DNA of 43,187 nucleotides from Trebonia sp036509215 (GTDB lineage Bacteria; Actinomycetota; Actinomycetes; Streptosporangiales; Streptosporangiaceae): positions 1 to 43,187 of the forward strand of contig DATCGA010000702.1 in NCBI GenBank assembly GCA_036509215.1. Reading direction: 5' to 3'. The notes beneath the pieces were generated by a model, which was given only the letters and a program-made list of their open reading frames with translations, made no database searches and was not told the DNA's origin. This document shows, in pieces, positions 13,369-21,666 of this stretch. Position numbers and translations under genes: made by a program. Each line of letters starts with the position of its first letter. Within the stretch, counting starts at the first letter, position 1.

Positions 13369-14193
13369 ATGGCAGACATATCGGTTAACCCGCTGGCACA
13401 CTTCGGCAAGCAGGTTAAGAAGGAACGGGTGGCGCGCGGGTGGTCGCTGCCCCAGCTTGAGGAGCGCACTGGCATAGACGCCGGCCACTGGTCACGGATC
13501 GAGCGCGGCGTCCGCCCGCCGACGGAGCTAATCGCCGCCAAGTGCGACGAGGCCTTCCCCGAACGCCGAGAATGGTTCTCCGAGTACTACCGCGACAGTC
13601 GCAGCTGGGCGCCTCCCGGCTTCCGGTCCTGGACCGAAGAGGAAGACAGCGCCTCGTCGCTGCGTGACTGGTGCCCCTCGATCCTGACGGGCTTCCTGCA
13701 AACCGAGGAGTACGCGCGGGAACTGCTGTCCGTTCATCCGGACGTGACCGACGAGATCGTGGCCACTCGCCTAGCCGGGCGCATGGCGCGGCAGAAGCGC
13801 CTGTTCGCCCGCGAGATACCGACGCTTTTCCTGATAGACCAGCTATCGCTGTACCGCCTCGTCGGTTCCCCAGAGATCATGGCCGCGCAGCTACGCCAGC
13901 TCGTCACGCTGGCCGGCCGTCTGCGCGTCACGATCCAAGTCGTCCCGGCCGTGGCGATACCTTCCGGCGCGCATGGCGTCATACTGACCGATGCAGCCGC
14001 GTACTCGGAAACGATCGTGTCCGGCAACGTGTGGACAGACGAGGAAACCCGCTCGTCGCTAGGGCGCGTGTTCGATACGCTTCGTGCAGAGGCGTGGCGC
14101 GCGTCAGAGTCACTGACACTGATCGAACAGGCGGCGGAACTATGGATTGGCGAAAGTCCACTTACAGCGATAGCAACGGCGGAGCGTGCGTAG
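13369..14193 (+). CDS. XRE-family regulator with DUF5753 (Scr1/WhiJ-type)
   Basis: 274 residues. A helix-turn-helix (about 12-65, LAHFGKQVKKERVARGWSLP, then ERTGIDAGHWSRIERG) is followed by a DUF5753 domain, recognisable from GFLQTEEYARELL, FLIDQLSLYRLVGSPEIMAAQL and the IQVVP segment. Proteins of this class are paired with DUF397 partners in actinomycetes and influence development and antibiotic production in Streptomyces; some pairs behave like toxin-antitoxin systems. ATG 13369 is chosen because the HTH starts soon after it and a palindrome abuts it. The stop overlaps the DUF397 gene by 52 bp. Confidence 0.94.
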   Translation: MADISVNPLAHFGKQVKKERVARGWSLPQLEERTGIDAGHWSRIERGVRPPTELIAAKCDEAFPERREWFSEYYRDSRSWAPPGFRSWTEEEDSASSLRDWCPSILTGFLQTEEYARELLSVHPDVTDEIVATRLAGRMARQKRLFAREIPTLFLIDQLSLYRLVGSPEIMAAQLRQLVTLAGRLRVTIQVVPAVAIPSGAHGVILTDAAAYSETIVSGNVWTDEETRSSLGRVFDTLRAEAWRASESLTLIEQAAELWIGESPLTAIATAERA

Positions 14194-14306
14194 AGACAGC
14201 CAGCGGCAACGGCGCGGTCCTGGTGCGCGATACGACCAACCGCGATGGCGGAACGCTGGGCTTCACCGCCGCCGCCTGGCAGGAGTTCGCAGACTCACTC
14301 AGGTAA
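14142..14306 (+). CDS. DUF397 domain protein
   Basis: 54 residues of the DUF397 family: MDWRKSTYSDSNGGACVET, GNGAVLVRDT and the terminal FTAAAWQEFADSLR. It is translated from a different frame within the last 52 bp of the XRE gene, so the two are co-transcribed and probably translationally coupled. DUF397 proteins are the small partners of XRE-DUF5753 regulators. The molecular function is not established. Confidence 0.92.
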   Translation: MDWRKSTYSDSNGGACVETASGNGAVLVRDTTNRDGGTLGFTAAAWQEFADSLR

Positions 14307-14366
14307 AGACCCGCGACGAACCAGCGGATGCACCCTAACGCAACGCCTTCATAGGTCGTTGCCCCA

Positions 14367-14383
14367 CCCCTGTAAGTCAGGGG
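14367..14383 (+). terminator. Hairpin after the XRE/DUF397 module
   Basis: CCCCTG (14367-14372) pairs with CAGGGG (14378-14383) around TAAGT, 60 bp after the DUF397 stop. Confidence 0.45.
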
Positions 14384-14528
14384 AAAGTCAGAGTCGCATA
14401 CAGCCGAGACCGCCCAAACGGGACAAAAGGCGTATAGTTCCGATGTGGTCAAGATGTTCGATCCGTCTATCCCTAGCGGCGGATACAGCGTTTTCTCCCG
14501 TGTTGCGGACGGTACCGGTTTTCGACTT

Positions 14529-14543
14529 GACAGATTGCGCATT
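14529..14543 (-). repeat. Right copy of the 15-bp inverted repeat bracketing the island
   Basis: GACAGATTGCGCATT is the reverse complement of 10328-10342. A related core, TGCGCATTCGGC, recurs at 14568-14579 and is also shared with the left copy's outer side (GCCGAATGCGCA, 10325-10336). The right end thus carries two partial versions of the left-end sequence. Confidence 0.6.
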
Positions 14544-14573
14544 TGGGCCGGCAAGAGTGAGCCCAAGTGCGCA
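14536..14573. terminator. 13-bp stem-loop between DUF397 and the CoA-transferase gene
   Basis: TGCGCATTTGGGC (14536-14548) pairs with GCCCAAGTGCGCA (14561-14573), with one T-G wobble and a 12-nt loop. It lies between convergent genes and could terminate both. It overlaps the right inverted repeat. Apart from these signals I see no supported gene in 14307-14604. Confidence 0.5.
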
Positions 14574-14604
14574 TTCGGCCCACAAGGCGGCCGCGACGGT
14601 GACG

Positions 14605-16011
14605 TTACATCCAGCACTCCTGCATCACGAGCACCTCGTCGGCGACGGAAACCGCCATCCCGGTCAGCGACAGCACCTCGTCGACCGTGAACCCGGCCGC
14701 GATCTCCTCGAGCACGAACCGGGAGGACCGGGACGGCCGCCGCAGCAGCGCCAGGTCGGTGATGATCGCGTCCACGCACGCAGGCGCCGTCAGCGGGAAC
14801 GAGCACCGCTCGACCAGCTTGGGCCGCCCCTTCGAGTCGGTGTGCTCGAGCATCGCGAACACGTTCCGCGCCCCGGCCGCGAGGTCCATCGCGCCGCCGA
14901 CGCCGCCGCCGGTCATGCCCGGCACCGACCAGTTGGCCAGGTCGCCGTTGCCGCCGACCTGGTAGGTGCCGAGCACCACCGCGTGCAGCCGCCCGCCGCG
15001 GGCGATCTCGAACGAGGTCACCGAGTCGAAGAACGACGCCCCGTCCCGCAGCGTCACGAAGTACCCGCCCGCGTCGTGCAGGTCCGGGTCGAAGTCATCC
15101 CCCCGCGCGAACGAGCCGTAGTTCAGTATCCCGTTCTCGCTGTGCAGGATCACCGGCCGCCCGGCGATGAAGTTCGCCACCTGGGTCGGCAGCCCCGCCC
15201 CGAGGTTCACCACCGCGCCGTCCGGCATCAGCGCCGCGACCCGCCGCCCGATCTCCTCGCGCGTCAGCGCGGGCTTGCCCAGGTACAGCCGGGCCGAGTC
15301 GGCCGCCCGGTTCACCCGCATCGGCAGGTTCTTCACGTCCATCCGCACCGTCACCGGCACCACCCGGGTCACGAACACCCCGGGCAGGTCCACCTCGGAA
15401 GGCGGGATCGACCCGGTCGGCACGATCTCCTCCGCCTCGACGATCGTCACCCGCGCCGCCTTCGCGAACGAGACGTTGAAGTTCTGCGACCCGCCGCGGA
15501 AGACCAGGTTCCCCATCTGGTCCGCCTTGGCCGCCCGTATCAGCGCGAAGTCCGTGGTGATGGCCCGCTCGAGCACAAACGGCCGCCCGTCGAAGTACCG
15601 GATGTCCTTCCCGTCGGCGATCGAGGACCCGTACCCGGTCGGCGTGTAGAACGCGGGGATGCCCGCGCCGCCCGCCCGCATCCGCTCCACCAGCGTGCCC
15701 TGGGCGACCATCTCGAGCGTCATCTCGCCCGCCTCGATCTGCTTCTCGGCCTCCGACACCACCCCCGGCCGGGCCGAGAAGCACGTGACCAGGCGCCCGA
15801 TCTGGTGGTTGTCGGCCAGCATGTGCGCGGTCGGGAACCCCGGCTGGCCGAGCCCGTTGCAGTACACGGTCAGCCCGGTCGGCCCGAGGTCGCGCAGCGC
15901 GGTGATGAGCGTCGACGGGTACCGGTGCGACACCCCGAACCCGGCCACGCCGAGGCTGGCGCCGTCCCCGATGTCCGCGACGGCCTCGGCCGCCGACATC
16001 ACTTTGCTCAT
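14605..16011 (-). CDS. 3-oxoacid CoA-transferase, fused A and B subunits
   Basis: 468 residues containing both halves of a family I CoA-transferase. The A-type domain includes GASLGVAGFGVSH and QMGNLVFRGGSQNFN. The B-type domain includes VNLGAGLPTQVANF and the active-site loop HSENGILNYG with catalytic Glu292. It should move CoA between acyl-CoA and a carboxylic (3-oxo) acid. The end of the B domain, MTGMAVSVADEVLVM-like, is complete. GGAGGG lies about 10 nt before ATG 16011. It is the last gene of a four-gene operon and probably activates an acid made by the upstream enzymes. Confidence 0.94.
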   Translation of the reverse strand: MSKVMSAAEAVADIGDGASLGVAGFGVSHRYPSTLITALRDLGPTGLTVYCNGLGQPGFPTAHMLADNHQIGRLVTCFSARPGVVSEAEKQIEAGEMTLEMVAQGTLVERMRAGGAGIPAFYTPTGYGSSIADGKDIRYFDGRPFVLERAITTDFALIRAAKADQMGNLVFRGGSQNFNVSFAKAARVTIVEAEEIVPTGSIPPSEVDLPGVFVTRVVPVTVRMDVKNLPMRVNRAADSARLYLGKPALTREEIGRRVAALMPDGAVVNLGAGLPTQVANFIAGRPVILHSENGILNYGSFARGDDFDPDLHDAGGYFVTLRDGASFFDSVTSFEIARGGRLHAVVLGTYQVGGNGDLANWSVPGMTGGGVGGAMDLAAGARNVFAMLEHTDSKGRPKLVERCSFPLTAPACVDAIITDLALLRRPSRSSRFVLEEIAAGFTVDEVLSLTGMAVSVADEVLVMQECWM

Positions 16012-16030
16012 AGGTAAGAAGCCCTCCGCA

Positions 16031-16957
16031 TTACGTGTGCTTGACGACCCAGTCGGTGATCAGCGCGGCGATCTCGGCGTTGTTCTTCTCCAGCATCATC
16101 GCGTGCCCGTTGCCGTGAATGCCCAGCTCAGAGAGGCGGAGCTCGTCGACCTCGGCCCCGCACGACCGCAGAAACGCGGCCGTCGCCTGATCGGCCGGCC
16201 CGTGCCCGGACGACTCGGCGGTGACGATCGCGATCGGAATCCCGCCGATCTTCCCCTCGTAGTCGGCTGGCCCGAACACCAGCGGCACCGGCGTCAGCCC
16301 GTGCGAGAACGCGCCAAGACCGGGCCGGGTGGCGAACGGGGGCCCGGCCGGCTCGACCGCCACCACCGCCTTGACCAGCGACGGGCACTCCGACAGCGCC
16401 AGCCAGCCGAACCCGGCGCCGAGCGAGTGGGTCAGCAGCACCGACGGCCCGATCCGCTCAAGCAGCCCGACCGCCCCGGCCAGCATGTCCTCGTGCGCCC
16501 GCACGATGTCACCGGGGAGCGGCTCCTGCCAGGCCAGGAACGTCGCCAGGGCCGGATCGCGCCGGCCACCGCCGCCCGGCCACTGGGTGTGCGGCGGCGC
16601 CCCGGCCGGGGCGGGCCCCGCGAACGTCGCCACGAAACCCTCATAGGTCGCGGCAGGCCCCTGCGCACCGTAGATCTCGGGATGGTACGGCGACCGCCCG
16701 AGCCCCGGCCGGTCCACCGTGTACACCGCGAACCCGTCCCGCAGGAACAGGGTGGCCCAGCCCGGCCGCCCGTCCGCGGTGGTCAGCATGTCGAGCGCCT
16801 GACCGCCGCCGCCATGGACAAGCACAAGATTATTCCGAACGGACCGGGGCGTCTGATACTCCACATGGGTCCCGTACACAGTCGTGCCGGCCGGCCCGGT
16901 GTGCGTTCGCATCCCGGTGAAGAAGTGCCCCTGGTCGGTGATCACGATGGGTTCCAC
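16031..16957 (-). CDS. Alpha/beta hydrolase
   Basis: 308 residues. The oxyanion-hole motif HGGGG is at about 48-52, DRPGLGRSPYH after it, and the nucleophile elbow THSLGAG at about 176-182 (Ser178; the first Gly of GxSxG is Thr). A C-terminal GNGHAMM supplies the histidine. No signal peptide is seen. It lies 9 bp after the MetE-like gene and 19 bp before the CoA-transferase, so it is co-transcribed. A carbon-carbon or ester hydrolase in a degradative route is likely, but the substrate is unknown. Confidence 0.9.
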   Translation of the reverse strand: MEPIVITDQGHFFTGMRTHTGPAGTTVYGTHVEYQTPRSVRNNLVLVHGGGGQALDMLTTADGRPGWATLFLRDGFAVYTVDRPGLGRSPYHPEIYGAQGPAATYEGFVATFAGPAPAGAPPHTQWPGGGGRRDPALATFLAWQEPLPGDIVRAHEDMLAGAVGLLERIGPSVLLTHSLGAGFGWLALSECPSLVKAVVAVEPAGPPFATRPGLGAFSHGLTPVPLVFGPADYEGKIGGIPIAIVTAESSGHGPADQATAAFLRSCGAEVDELRLSELGIHGNGHAMMLEKNNAEIAALITDWVVKHT

Positions 16958-16966
16958 CGCCGGCCC

Positions 16967-18076
16967 CTAGCCCCACACCTCGCCGGCCGTCTCGACCAGC
17001 AACTCGAGCTTGGCCCGCTCCTGGTCGATGGTGAGCGCGTTGCCCTCGACGGTGGAGGCGAACCCGCACTGTCCGGAGATGCAGAGCCGGTCAAGGTCGA
17101 CGTACTTGGCGGCCTCGTCGATCCGCCGCTTGAGCGTGTCCTTGGACTCCAGCTCCGGCGTCTTGGTGGTCATCAGCCCGAGCACCACGCTCTGGTCGTC
17201 GGGCACGAACCGGAGCGGCTCGAACGTCCCCGACCGCTCGTCGTCGTACTCGAGGAAGAGCCCGTCGACCTTGAGCCCGCCGAAGACGTCCTCGGCCACG
17301 AAGTCGTAGCCGCCGGAGGAGAACCAGGCCGACCGGTAGTTGCCGCGGCACATGTGAATGGTGACCGCCAGGTCGTCGGGCTTTCCCGCCAGGCTTGCGT
17401 TGATCACGTCGACGTTGATCGCGTGCTGGCGGTCCGGGTCGATCCCGCTGGCGGACGCGTTCGCGCGCCAGGCGGGGTCGTTCAGGAACGCGAAGATCGT
17501 GTCGTCGAACTGCAGGTACCGGCAGCCGAGCGCGTACAGCCCGGCGACCTCGGCCGCGTAGACGGCGGCGATGTCGGCCCGGTACTCGGCCGGGTCGGTG
17601 TACGGCGACCTGGACAGATCGACCCGGAAGTGCGCCATGCTCGGCGACGGCACGGTGATCTTCGGTGTGGCGGTGCTGACGGTCCGGGCGAGGAAGCCGA
17701 AGTGGTCGCCGAAAATCGGCCGCTCGAGGTGGACCCGGCCGGTGACCTCGGTCGCGTTCGGCGTCCAGCTGATCTGCCCGTCCCGACGGTAGACCGGCAG
17801 CGGCGCCCCGAGCGCGCCCCGCCGGATCCCGGGGATCGCGTAGAGGAAGTCCGAGTGCCACTGCTCGCGGCGGAACTCCCCGTCGGTCGCCGACTGCAGG
17901 CCGACACCCTCCTGGAGCTTGACCGCATCCCTGATCGCGGCGTCCTCGACGACGGCGAGCTGCCCGGCGTCGATCCTCCCGGCCGCGAAGTCATCCCTGG
18001 CGGAGAGCAACTCCGCCGGTCGTAGCAGCGACCCGACGTGGTCGGCGCGGAACGGCGGTGTGGCGCGTCGTGTCAT
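16967..18076 (-). CDS. MetE-like (cobalamin-independent methionine synthase II) family protein
   Basis: 369 residues matching the C-terminal, zinc-binding half of MetE. Likely zinc ligands are His241-x-Cys243 (IHMCRGN) and Cys337 (GQCGFAST), with RADHVGSLLRP at the N-terminus. Stand-alone members include the YxjG/YxjH group and epoxyalkane:coenzyme M transferase, and many act in catabolic clusters rather than methionine synthesis. Being inside a degradative operon, it may activate or transfer a thiol. AGGAG precedes ATG 18076. The neighbours are 9 bp away on each side. Confidence 0.88.
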   Translation of the reverse strand: MTRRATPPFRADHVGSLLRPAELLSARDDFAAGRIDAGQLAVVEDAAIRDAVKLQEGVGLQSATDGEFRREQWHSDFLYAIPGIRRGALGAPLPVYRRDGQISWTPNATEVTGRVHLERPIFGDHFGFLARTVSTATPKITVPSPSMAHFRVDLSRSPYTDPAEYRADIAAVYAAEVAGLYALGCRYLQFDDTIFAFLNDPAWRANASASGIDPDRQHAINVDVINASLAGKPDDLAVTIHMCRGNYRSAWFSSGGYDFVAEDVFGGLKVDGLFLEYDDERSGTFEPLRFVPDDQSVVLGLMTTKTPELESKDTLKRRIDEAAKYVDLDRLCISGQCGFASTVEGNALTIDQERAKLELLVETAGEVWG

Positions 18077-18085
18077 CGAGCTCTC

Positions 18086-19327
18086 CTAGAACAGGTTGTC
18101 CGGCAGGCCGAAGTGCAGCCGGGCGACCTCGGCCGCGACGACGTCGTGCCGGGCGGAGATGTGCCCGAGGTAGATGGCGCTGTCCCGGAAGTGCCGCTGC
18201 ATCGCGGCGCCGCGCTTGGCGGCCGAGGACGAGGCCGCGCCGAACAGCTCGGTGGTGGCCTCGATCGCCATCCGCGAGGCGACCTGGATCATCGAGTACA
18301 TCGCGGCGTCGTCCTCGCGGGTGAACGGCCGGCCGGTCCGCTGCCAGCGCTCGGCCAGCTCCATGTACCGCTCGCCGCACTGCAGGATGATCGCCTCGGC
18401 GCTGTCGATCAGCGCCCGCGCCTGCCCGTAGTGCCGCTGGTACTCCTCGACCGTGTACCGGGGGACCACCGGCGGGAAGTAGGTGTTCTTGGTCAGCAGG
18501 ATCTGCTCGTACTCGTGCAGCGCGCCCTTGGCCGCGCCGATCACCGGGATCACCAGGCCGGCGTGGTACATCGCGTAGATCCGCCCGCAGAAGAGCGGGT
18601 CGTCGTGCAGGTACATGCCGGGCGCGGCGGTTTCGGTGTTGCGGGTCCAGTTGCCCGAGCAGGTGCAGTGCTCGGGGACGAAGACGTTATCGACCCGCAC
18701 GCTGTTCGACCCGCTCGAGTTCATCCCGATGATGTTGCCGTTGCCCCAGTCGGGGATGACGGTCACGTTCTCGATCGGCGTGCAGACCGTCAGCACGCCC
18801 TGCGACTCGCGGCCGGGGACGAGCGTGTTGCACATGAAGTGGGTGGCGTGCCCGACGCCGGAGCAGTAGTCCCACTGCCCCTTGACCAGGTACCCGCCGT
18901 CAACCGGGGTGGCGGTGCCCATCGGGGCGGCCCGGTGCGGGCAGGTGAACCGCCCGGTCGGCCCGAACAGCTCGATCTGCCCCTGTTCGGGGAACCAGGC
19001 GCCGAGCCCCTGCGCGTGGTGCGCCCCCAGGCAGAGCCCCCACGCGGTCCCGGCGTCGCCCTCGGCGACGGCCAGGATCACCTTCCAGTAGGTGTCCATC
19101 CCGAACGCGTACCCGCCGAACCGCCTGGGCTGCAGCATCCGGTAGAACCCGGCCTCGACGAACTTCTGGTCAAGCTCGGCCGTGTGCCGCCCGGCCTTCT
19201 CCGCCTCGTCGGCCTGCGCCCGGATCTCCGGGATCAGCGCCTTGGCGCGCGCGATGATCGTCTCCGCCGTCAGCCCCGGCTCGGGCGCGGGAATCGGGGC
19301 GGGCCGGGAAACCGTCGTCTCTGACAC
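18086..19327 (-). CDS. Acyl-CoA dehydrogenase-fold flavin monooxygenase (HsaA/HpaB-C2-like)
   Basis: 413 residues from GTG 19327 with the acyl-CoA dehydrogenase fold and an Acyl-CoA_dh_2 C-terminal domain. It shows the small-residue-rich GDAGTAWGLCLGAHHAQGLG region, the FMN-contact segment near GQWDYCSGVGHATHFMCN, and the helical C-terminus. Relatives are reduced-flavin-dependent hydroxylases such as HsaA, or DszC-type enzymes, rather than true acyl-CoA dehydrogenases. The frame extends to 19408 but GTG 19327 is more plausible because an operator-like repeat overlaps the upstream part. First gene of the four-gene operon; its flavin reductase is not adjacent. Confidence 0.87.
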   Translation of the reverse strand: MSETTVSRPAPIPAPEPGLTAETIIARAKALIPEIRAQADEAEKAGRHTAELDQKFVEAGFYRMLQPRRFGGYAFGMDTYWKVILAVAEGDAGTAWGLCLGAHHAQGLGAWFPEQGQIELFGPTGRFTCPHRAAPMGTATPVDGGYLVKGQWDYCSGVGHATHFMCNTLVPGRESQGVLTVCTPIENVTVIPDWGNGNIIGMNSSGSNSVRVDNVFVPEHCTCSGNWTRNTETAAPGMYLHDDPLFCGRIYAMYHAGLVIPVIGAAKGALHEYEQILLTKNTYFPPVVPRYTVEEYQRHYGQARALIDSAEAIILQCGERYMELAERWQRTGRPFTREDDAAMYSMIQVASRMAIEATTELFGAASSSAAKRGAAMQRHFRDSAIYLGHISARHDVVAAEVARLHFGLPDNLF

Positions 19328-19387
19328 ATCTAAGAGCCTGATACGCCGACCGCCCGACAGCAACCCCCCCGCACCAGCGGATACTGG

Positions 19388-19411
19388 CTGTTGTCCCGGT
19401 GGACACAACAG
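19388..19411. promoter_or_regulatory. Inverted repeat upstream of the flavin monooxygenase operon
   Basis: CTGTTGT (19388-19394) and ACAACAG (19405-19411) are perfect inverted copies with a 10-bp spacer, about 60 bp upstream of GTG 19327. A TetR- or MarR-type operator is plausible. Nothing else is evident in 19412-19504. Confidence 0.35.
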
Positions 19412-19504
19412 TCTTAGGTGTCTTGTGGCCGGGTCACGGTGACTCTGGCCCCGTGAGATCGTGGGGGCCGCGGCGGTGCTCCCCGCGCTGTCGGCTCCGG
19501 ATGA

Positions 19505-19762
19505 ACCCCGATCCGGGGGCAGGGGGCTGGCGAATATTGCGTTGCCCCGGATAAAGGCGCGGAATTAGCGTGGATCTCACGCCGATCGAGGACGCTGGGC
19601 CGCTCCGGGCTGGAAACCGTCGACACGCTGATCAAGGCGGGCATCGCCGACACCCGCGCGGACGCGATCCGCTGGGCGCTGGACCGGGTCCGCGAGCGGC
19701 CGGCCTATGAGCGGCTCCGCGAGCGGATCCGCGAGCTCGACCAGCTCAAGAGTGAGTTCTAA
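19505..19762 (+). pseudogene. 5'-truncated ribbon-helix-helix/antitoxin-like gene
   Basis: The frame ending at TAA 19760-19762 encodes VDTLIKAGIADTRADAIRWA, then LDRVRERPAYERLRERIREL and DQLKSEF. This C-terminus is familiar from small actinobacterial antitoxin-like proteins of about 90-110 residues. Open back to a stop at 19502-19504, the frame contains no ATG, GTG or TTG. The only nearby GTG (19570) is in another frame. The N-terminus therefore looks deleted or frameshifted. No toxin gene is adjacent. Confidence 0.45.
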
Positions 19763-19800
19763 ACCGTCCGGCCACCTCCGATAAGCGCCGAAGGCGCAGA

Positions 19801-19847
19801 CATTGGGGGTACCTACCGCCACATAGCAACGTTAAGTACCCCCAATG
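19801..19847. terminator. Perfect 12-bp inverted repeat between convergent genes
   Basis: CATTGGGGGTAC (19801-19812) and GTACCCCCAATG (19836-19847) pair perfectly across 23 nt. It lies between the antitoxin-like remnant and nagB, which converge, so a bidirectional terminator is likely. A smaller GCGCC-GAA-GGCGC hairpin (19785-19797) lies just before it. A miniature mobile repeat is an alternative. Confidence 0.55.
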
Positions 19848-19926
19848 CCGGCCGGGCCCATGCCTCTTGCGGATAACAGCAAGAAGTGGTGCGCGCGACG
19901 CAGCCGGACGGGCGTAACCCTCGTGC

Positions 19927-20712
19927 CTACAGGCCCTGCCAGGAAGGCTTGGCCGCGTACACCTCGCGGTAGTAGTCCAGCCGCCCCAGTCCGGTCGCCG
20001 CAGCGGGGTCCAGTAGTACCGTCACGTGCGGGTGCAGTTGCAGCGCCGAGGCCGGGCAGGAGGCCGAGACCGGGCCTTCGACCGCGGCCGTGACGGCGGC
20101 CGCCTTGCCCGCTCCGGTCGCGATGAGCAGCAGGTGCCGCGCGGCCAGGATCGTCCCGAGCCCCTGGGTCAGGACATGGGTCGGCACCAGGTCAGCCGAG
20201 CCGAAGAAGCGCGCGTTGTCCTTCTGCGTATCGGCCGTGAGGGTCTTGATCCTGGTGCGGCTGGCGAGCGAGGAGCCGGGCTCGTTGAACGCCAGGTGGC
20301 CGTCGGAGCCGATGCCGAGCACCTGCACGTCAACCCCGCCGGCCTGCGCGATCAGTGCTTCGTAGCGCTGGCCGGCCGTGGGCAGATCGTCAGGAGAAGG
20401 GTCGGGCCCGTTGACCCGGTCCGGGCCGATGCCGAGGCCGTCGGTCAGCTCGCGGGCGATGGTCGCCCGGTAGCTCTGCTCGTGCCCGGCGGGCAGGCCG
20501 ACGTACTCGTCGAGGTTGAAGCACGTCACCGCGGCGTACGAGGGGCCGACGCCGGCCGCAAAGCGGCGGATCAGCTCCTGGTAGGCCGGCAGCGGGGTCG
20601 ACCCGGTGGCCAGCCCGAGCACGGCAGCGGGCTTGCCGCGCACGACCGCCTCGAAGACGTCAGCCGCGAGCGCGGCGATCTCGTCGGCCGATCCGAGCGG
20701 CACGACCTCCAT
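19927..20712 (-). CDS. nagB: Glucosamine-6-phosphate deaminase
   Basis: 261 residues, the usual NagB length. Visible signatures are GLATGSTPLPAYQEL (phosphate loop), CFNLDEYVGLP with the catalytic Asp, and GIGSDGHLAFNEPGSS. It converts glucosamine 6-phosphate to fructose 6-phosphate and ammonia in the cytoplasm. CGGAG lies 7 nt before ATG 20712, preferred over the TTG two codons upstream. Last gene of the amino-sugar operon; no nagA deacetylase is in the window. Either deacetylation is encoded elsewhere or the imported sugar is free glucosamine. Confidence 0.94.
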   Translation of the reverse strand: MEVVPLGSADEIAALAADVFEAVVRGKPAAVLGLATGSTPLPAYQELIRRFAAGVGPSYAAVTCFNLDEYVGLPAGHEQSYRATIARELTDGLGIGPDRVNGPDPSPDDLPTAGQRYEALIAQAGGVDVQVLGIGSDGHLAFNEPGSSLASRTRIKTLTADTQKDNARFFGSADLVPTHVLTQGLGTILAARHLLLIATGAGKAAAVTAAVEGPVSASCPASALQLHPHVTVLLDPAAATGLGRLDYYREVYAAKPSWQGL

Positions 20713-20754
20713 TGGCAATCTCCGTTCAGGTAGTTCGGCAGTGCGACAGGACGC

Positions 20755-21666
20755 TCAGCGTGCGTCCCAGATCATGGCGGCGCCGATGGCGGCGGCGGGC
20801 ACCCCGGCCGGCAGCAGCCGGACCCGGGCGGCCAGGTTGATGGCGGCCAGGAACGGCGACGTGACCGCCTGCTCCCGCACTGCGGCGGTGACCGCGGCCA
20901 GCAGCGGCTGGCCGAGGTCGGTGATGCCGCCGCCGAGGAAGATCGTGGCCGGGTCAACCGCCAGGCCGAGCATCCGGATCGCGTCCGCCACCCGTGCGCA
21001 GAATCCGTCGCGGATCGCGGTCGCCTCCGCGTCCCCGGCCGAGGCGGCGGCGAACAGGGCCGCAGCGGGCGAGATCTCGCCGTCGGCGGGCCAGGCGGCG
21101 GTCAGCGCGGAGGCGGCGGCGCTGAGCTCCAGGCAGCCGCGCTGCCCGCAGGAGCAGACTCGGCCCTGGGGGTCGACCGGCACGTGCCCGATTTCCCCCG
21201 ACGCGCCGGAGGCGCCGCGACGCAGCACGCCGCCGAGGACGAAGCCGGCCGCGAGGCCGGTGCCGATGCTGAGGTAGCCGAGGTCGTCGGCGCCGCTGAG
21301 GACGTGGGCGCCCCAGGTCGCCGCCCTGACGTCGTTCTCCACCATGACGGCGGCCCCGGTGCGCTCCGCCAGCCGCTCCGCCAGCGGCAGCCAGTCGTCG
21401 CCGAGCCCGAGGTTGACCGCATGGCTCACGGCGCCGCGATCACGGTCGACGAGCCCGGGGAACCCGATGCCGACGTGCGACGGCAGCACGCCGTCGAACT
21501 CGGCCGCGAGCCGGTCAAGCACCCGTGTCGCGGTGGCCAGGACGCCGGCGGCGCCGGGCACGGTGGCCTCCCGGGTCTGGGCCAGGACGGCGCCGTCGGC
21601 CGTCACCACCGCGCCCAGCATCTTGGTCGCCCCGATGTCGAGGCCGACCCTCAAGTCGGCGCTCAC
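20755..21666 (-). CDS. ROK-family sugar kinase (glucokinase/amino-sugar kinase type)
   Basis: 303 residues with no HTH. The ROK ATP motif VGLDIGATKMLGAVV is at the start, ENDVRAA and GASGASGEIGH lie in the sugar site, and the zinc motif is CSCGQRGCLE. Position between the ROK repressor and nagB suggests phosphorylation of N-acetylglucosamine or glucosamine at C6 after import. Its start overlaps the regulator stop by 4 bp, indicating translational coupling. Confidence 0.92.
   Translation of the reverse strand: MSADLRVGLDIGATKMLGAVVTADGAVLAQTREATVPGAAGVLATATRVLDRLAAEFDGVLPSHVGIGFPGLVDRDRGAVSHAVNLGLGDDWLPLAERLAERTGAAVMVENDVRAATWGAHVLSGADDLGYLSIGTGLAAGFVLGGVLRRGASGASGEIGHVPVDPQGRVCSCGQRGCLELSAAASALTAAWPADGEISPAAALFAAASAGDAEATAIRDGFCARVADAIRMLGLAVDPATIFLGGGITDLGQPLLAAVTAAVREQAVTSPFLAAINLAARVRLLPAGVPAAAIGAAMIWDAR

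Noticed and set aside
14445..14690. 81-codon plus-strand frame with TATAGT 6 nt before its GTG
   Set aside because: No -35 element, the second half is antisense to the CoA-transferase gene, and the protein has no recognisable feature.
15659..18025. 788-codon plus-strand open frame
   Set aside because: Antisense to the CoA-transferase, hydrolase and MetE-like genes; composition (Arg/Pro/Gly-rich, no family motifs) is that of a GC-rich shadow frame.
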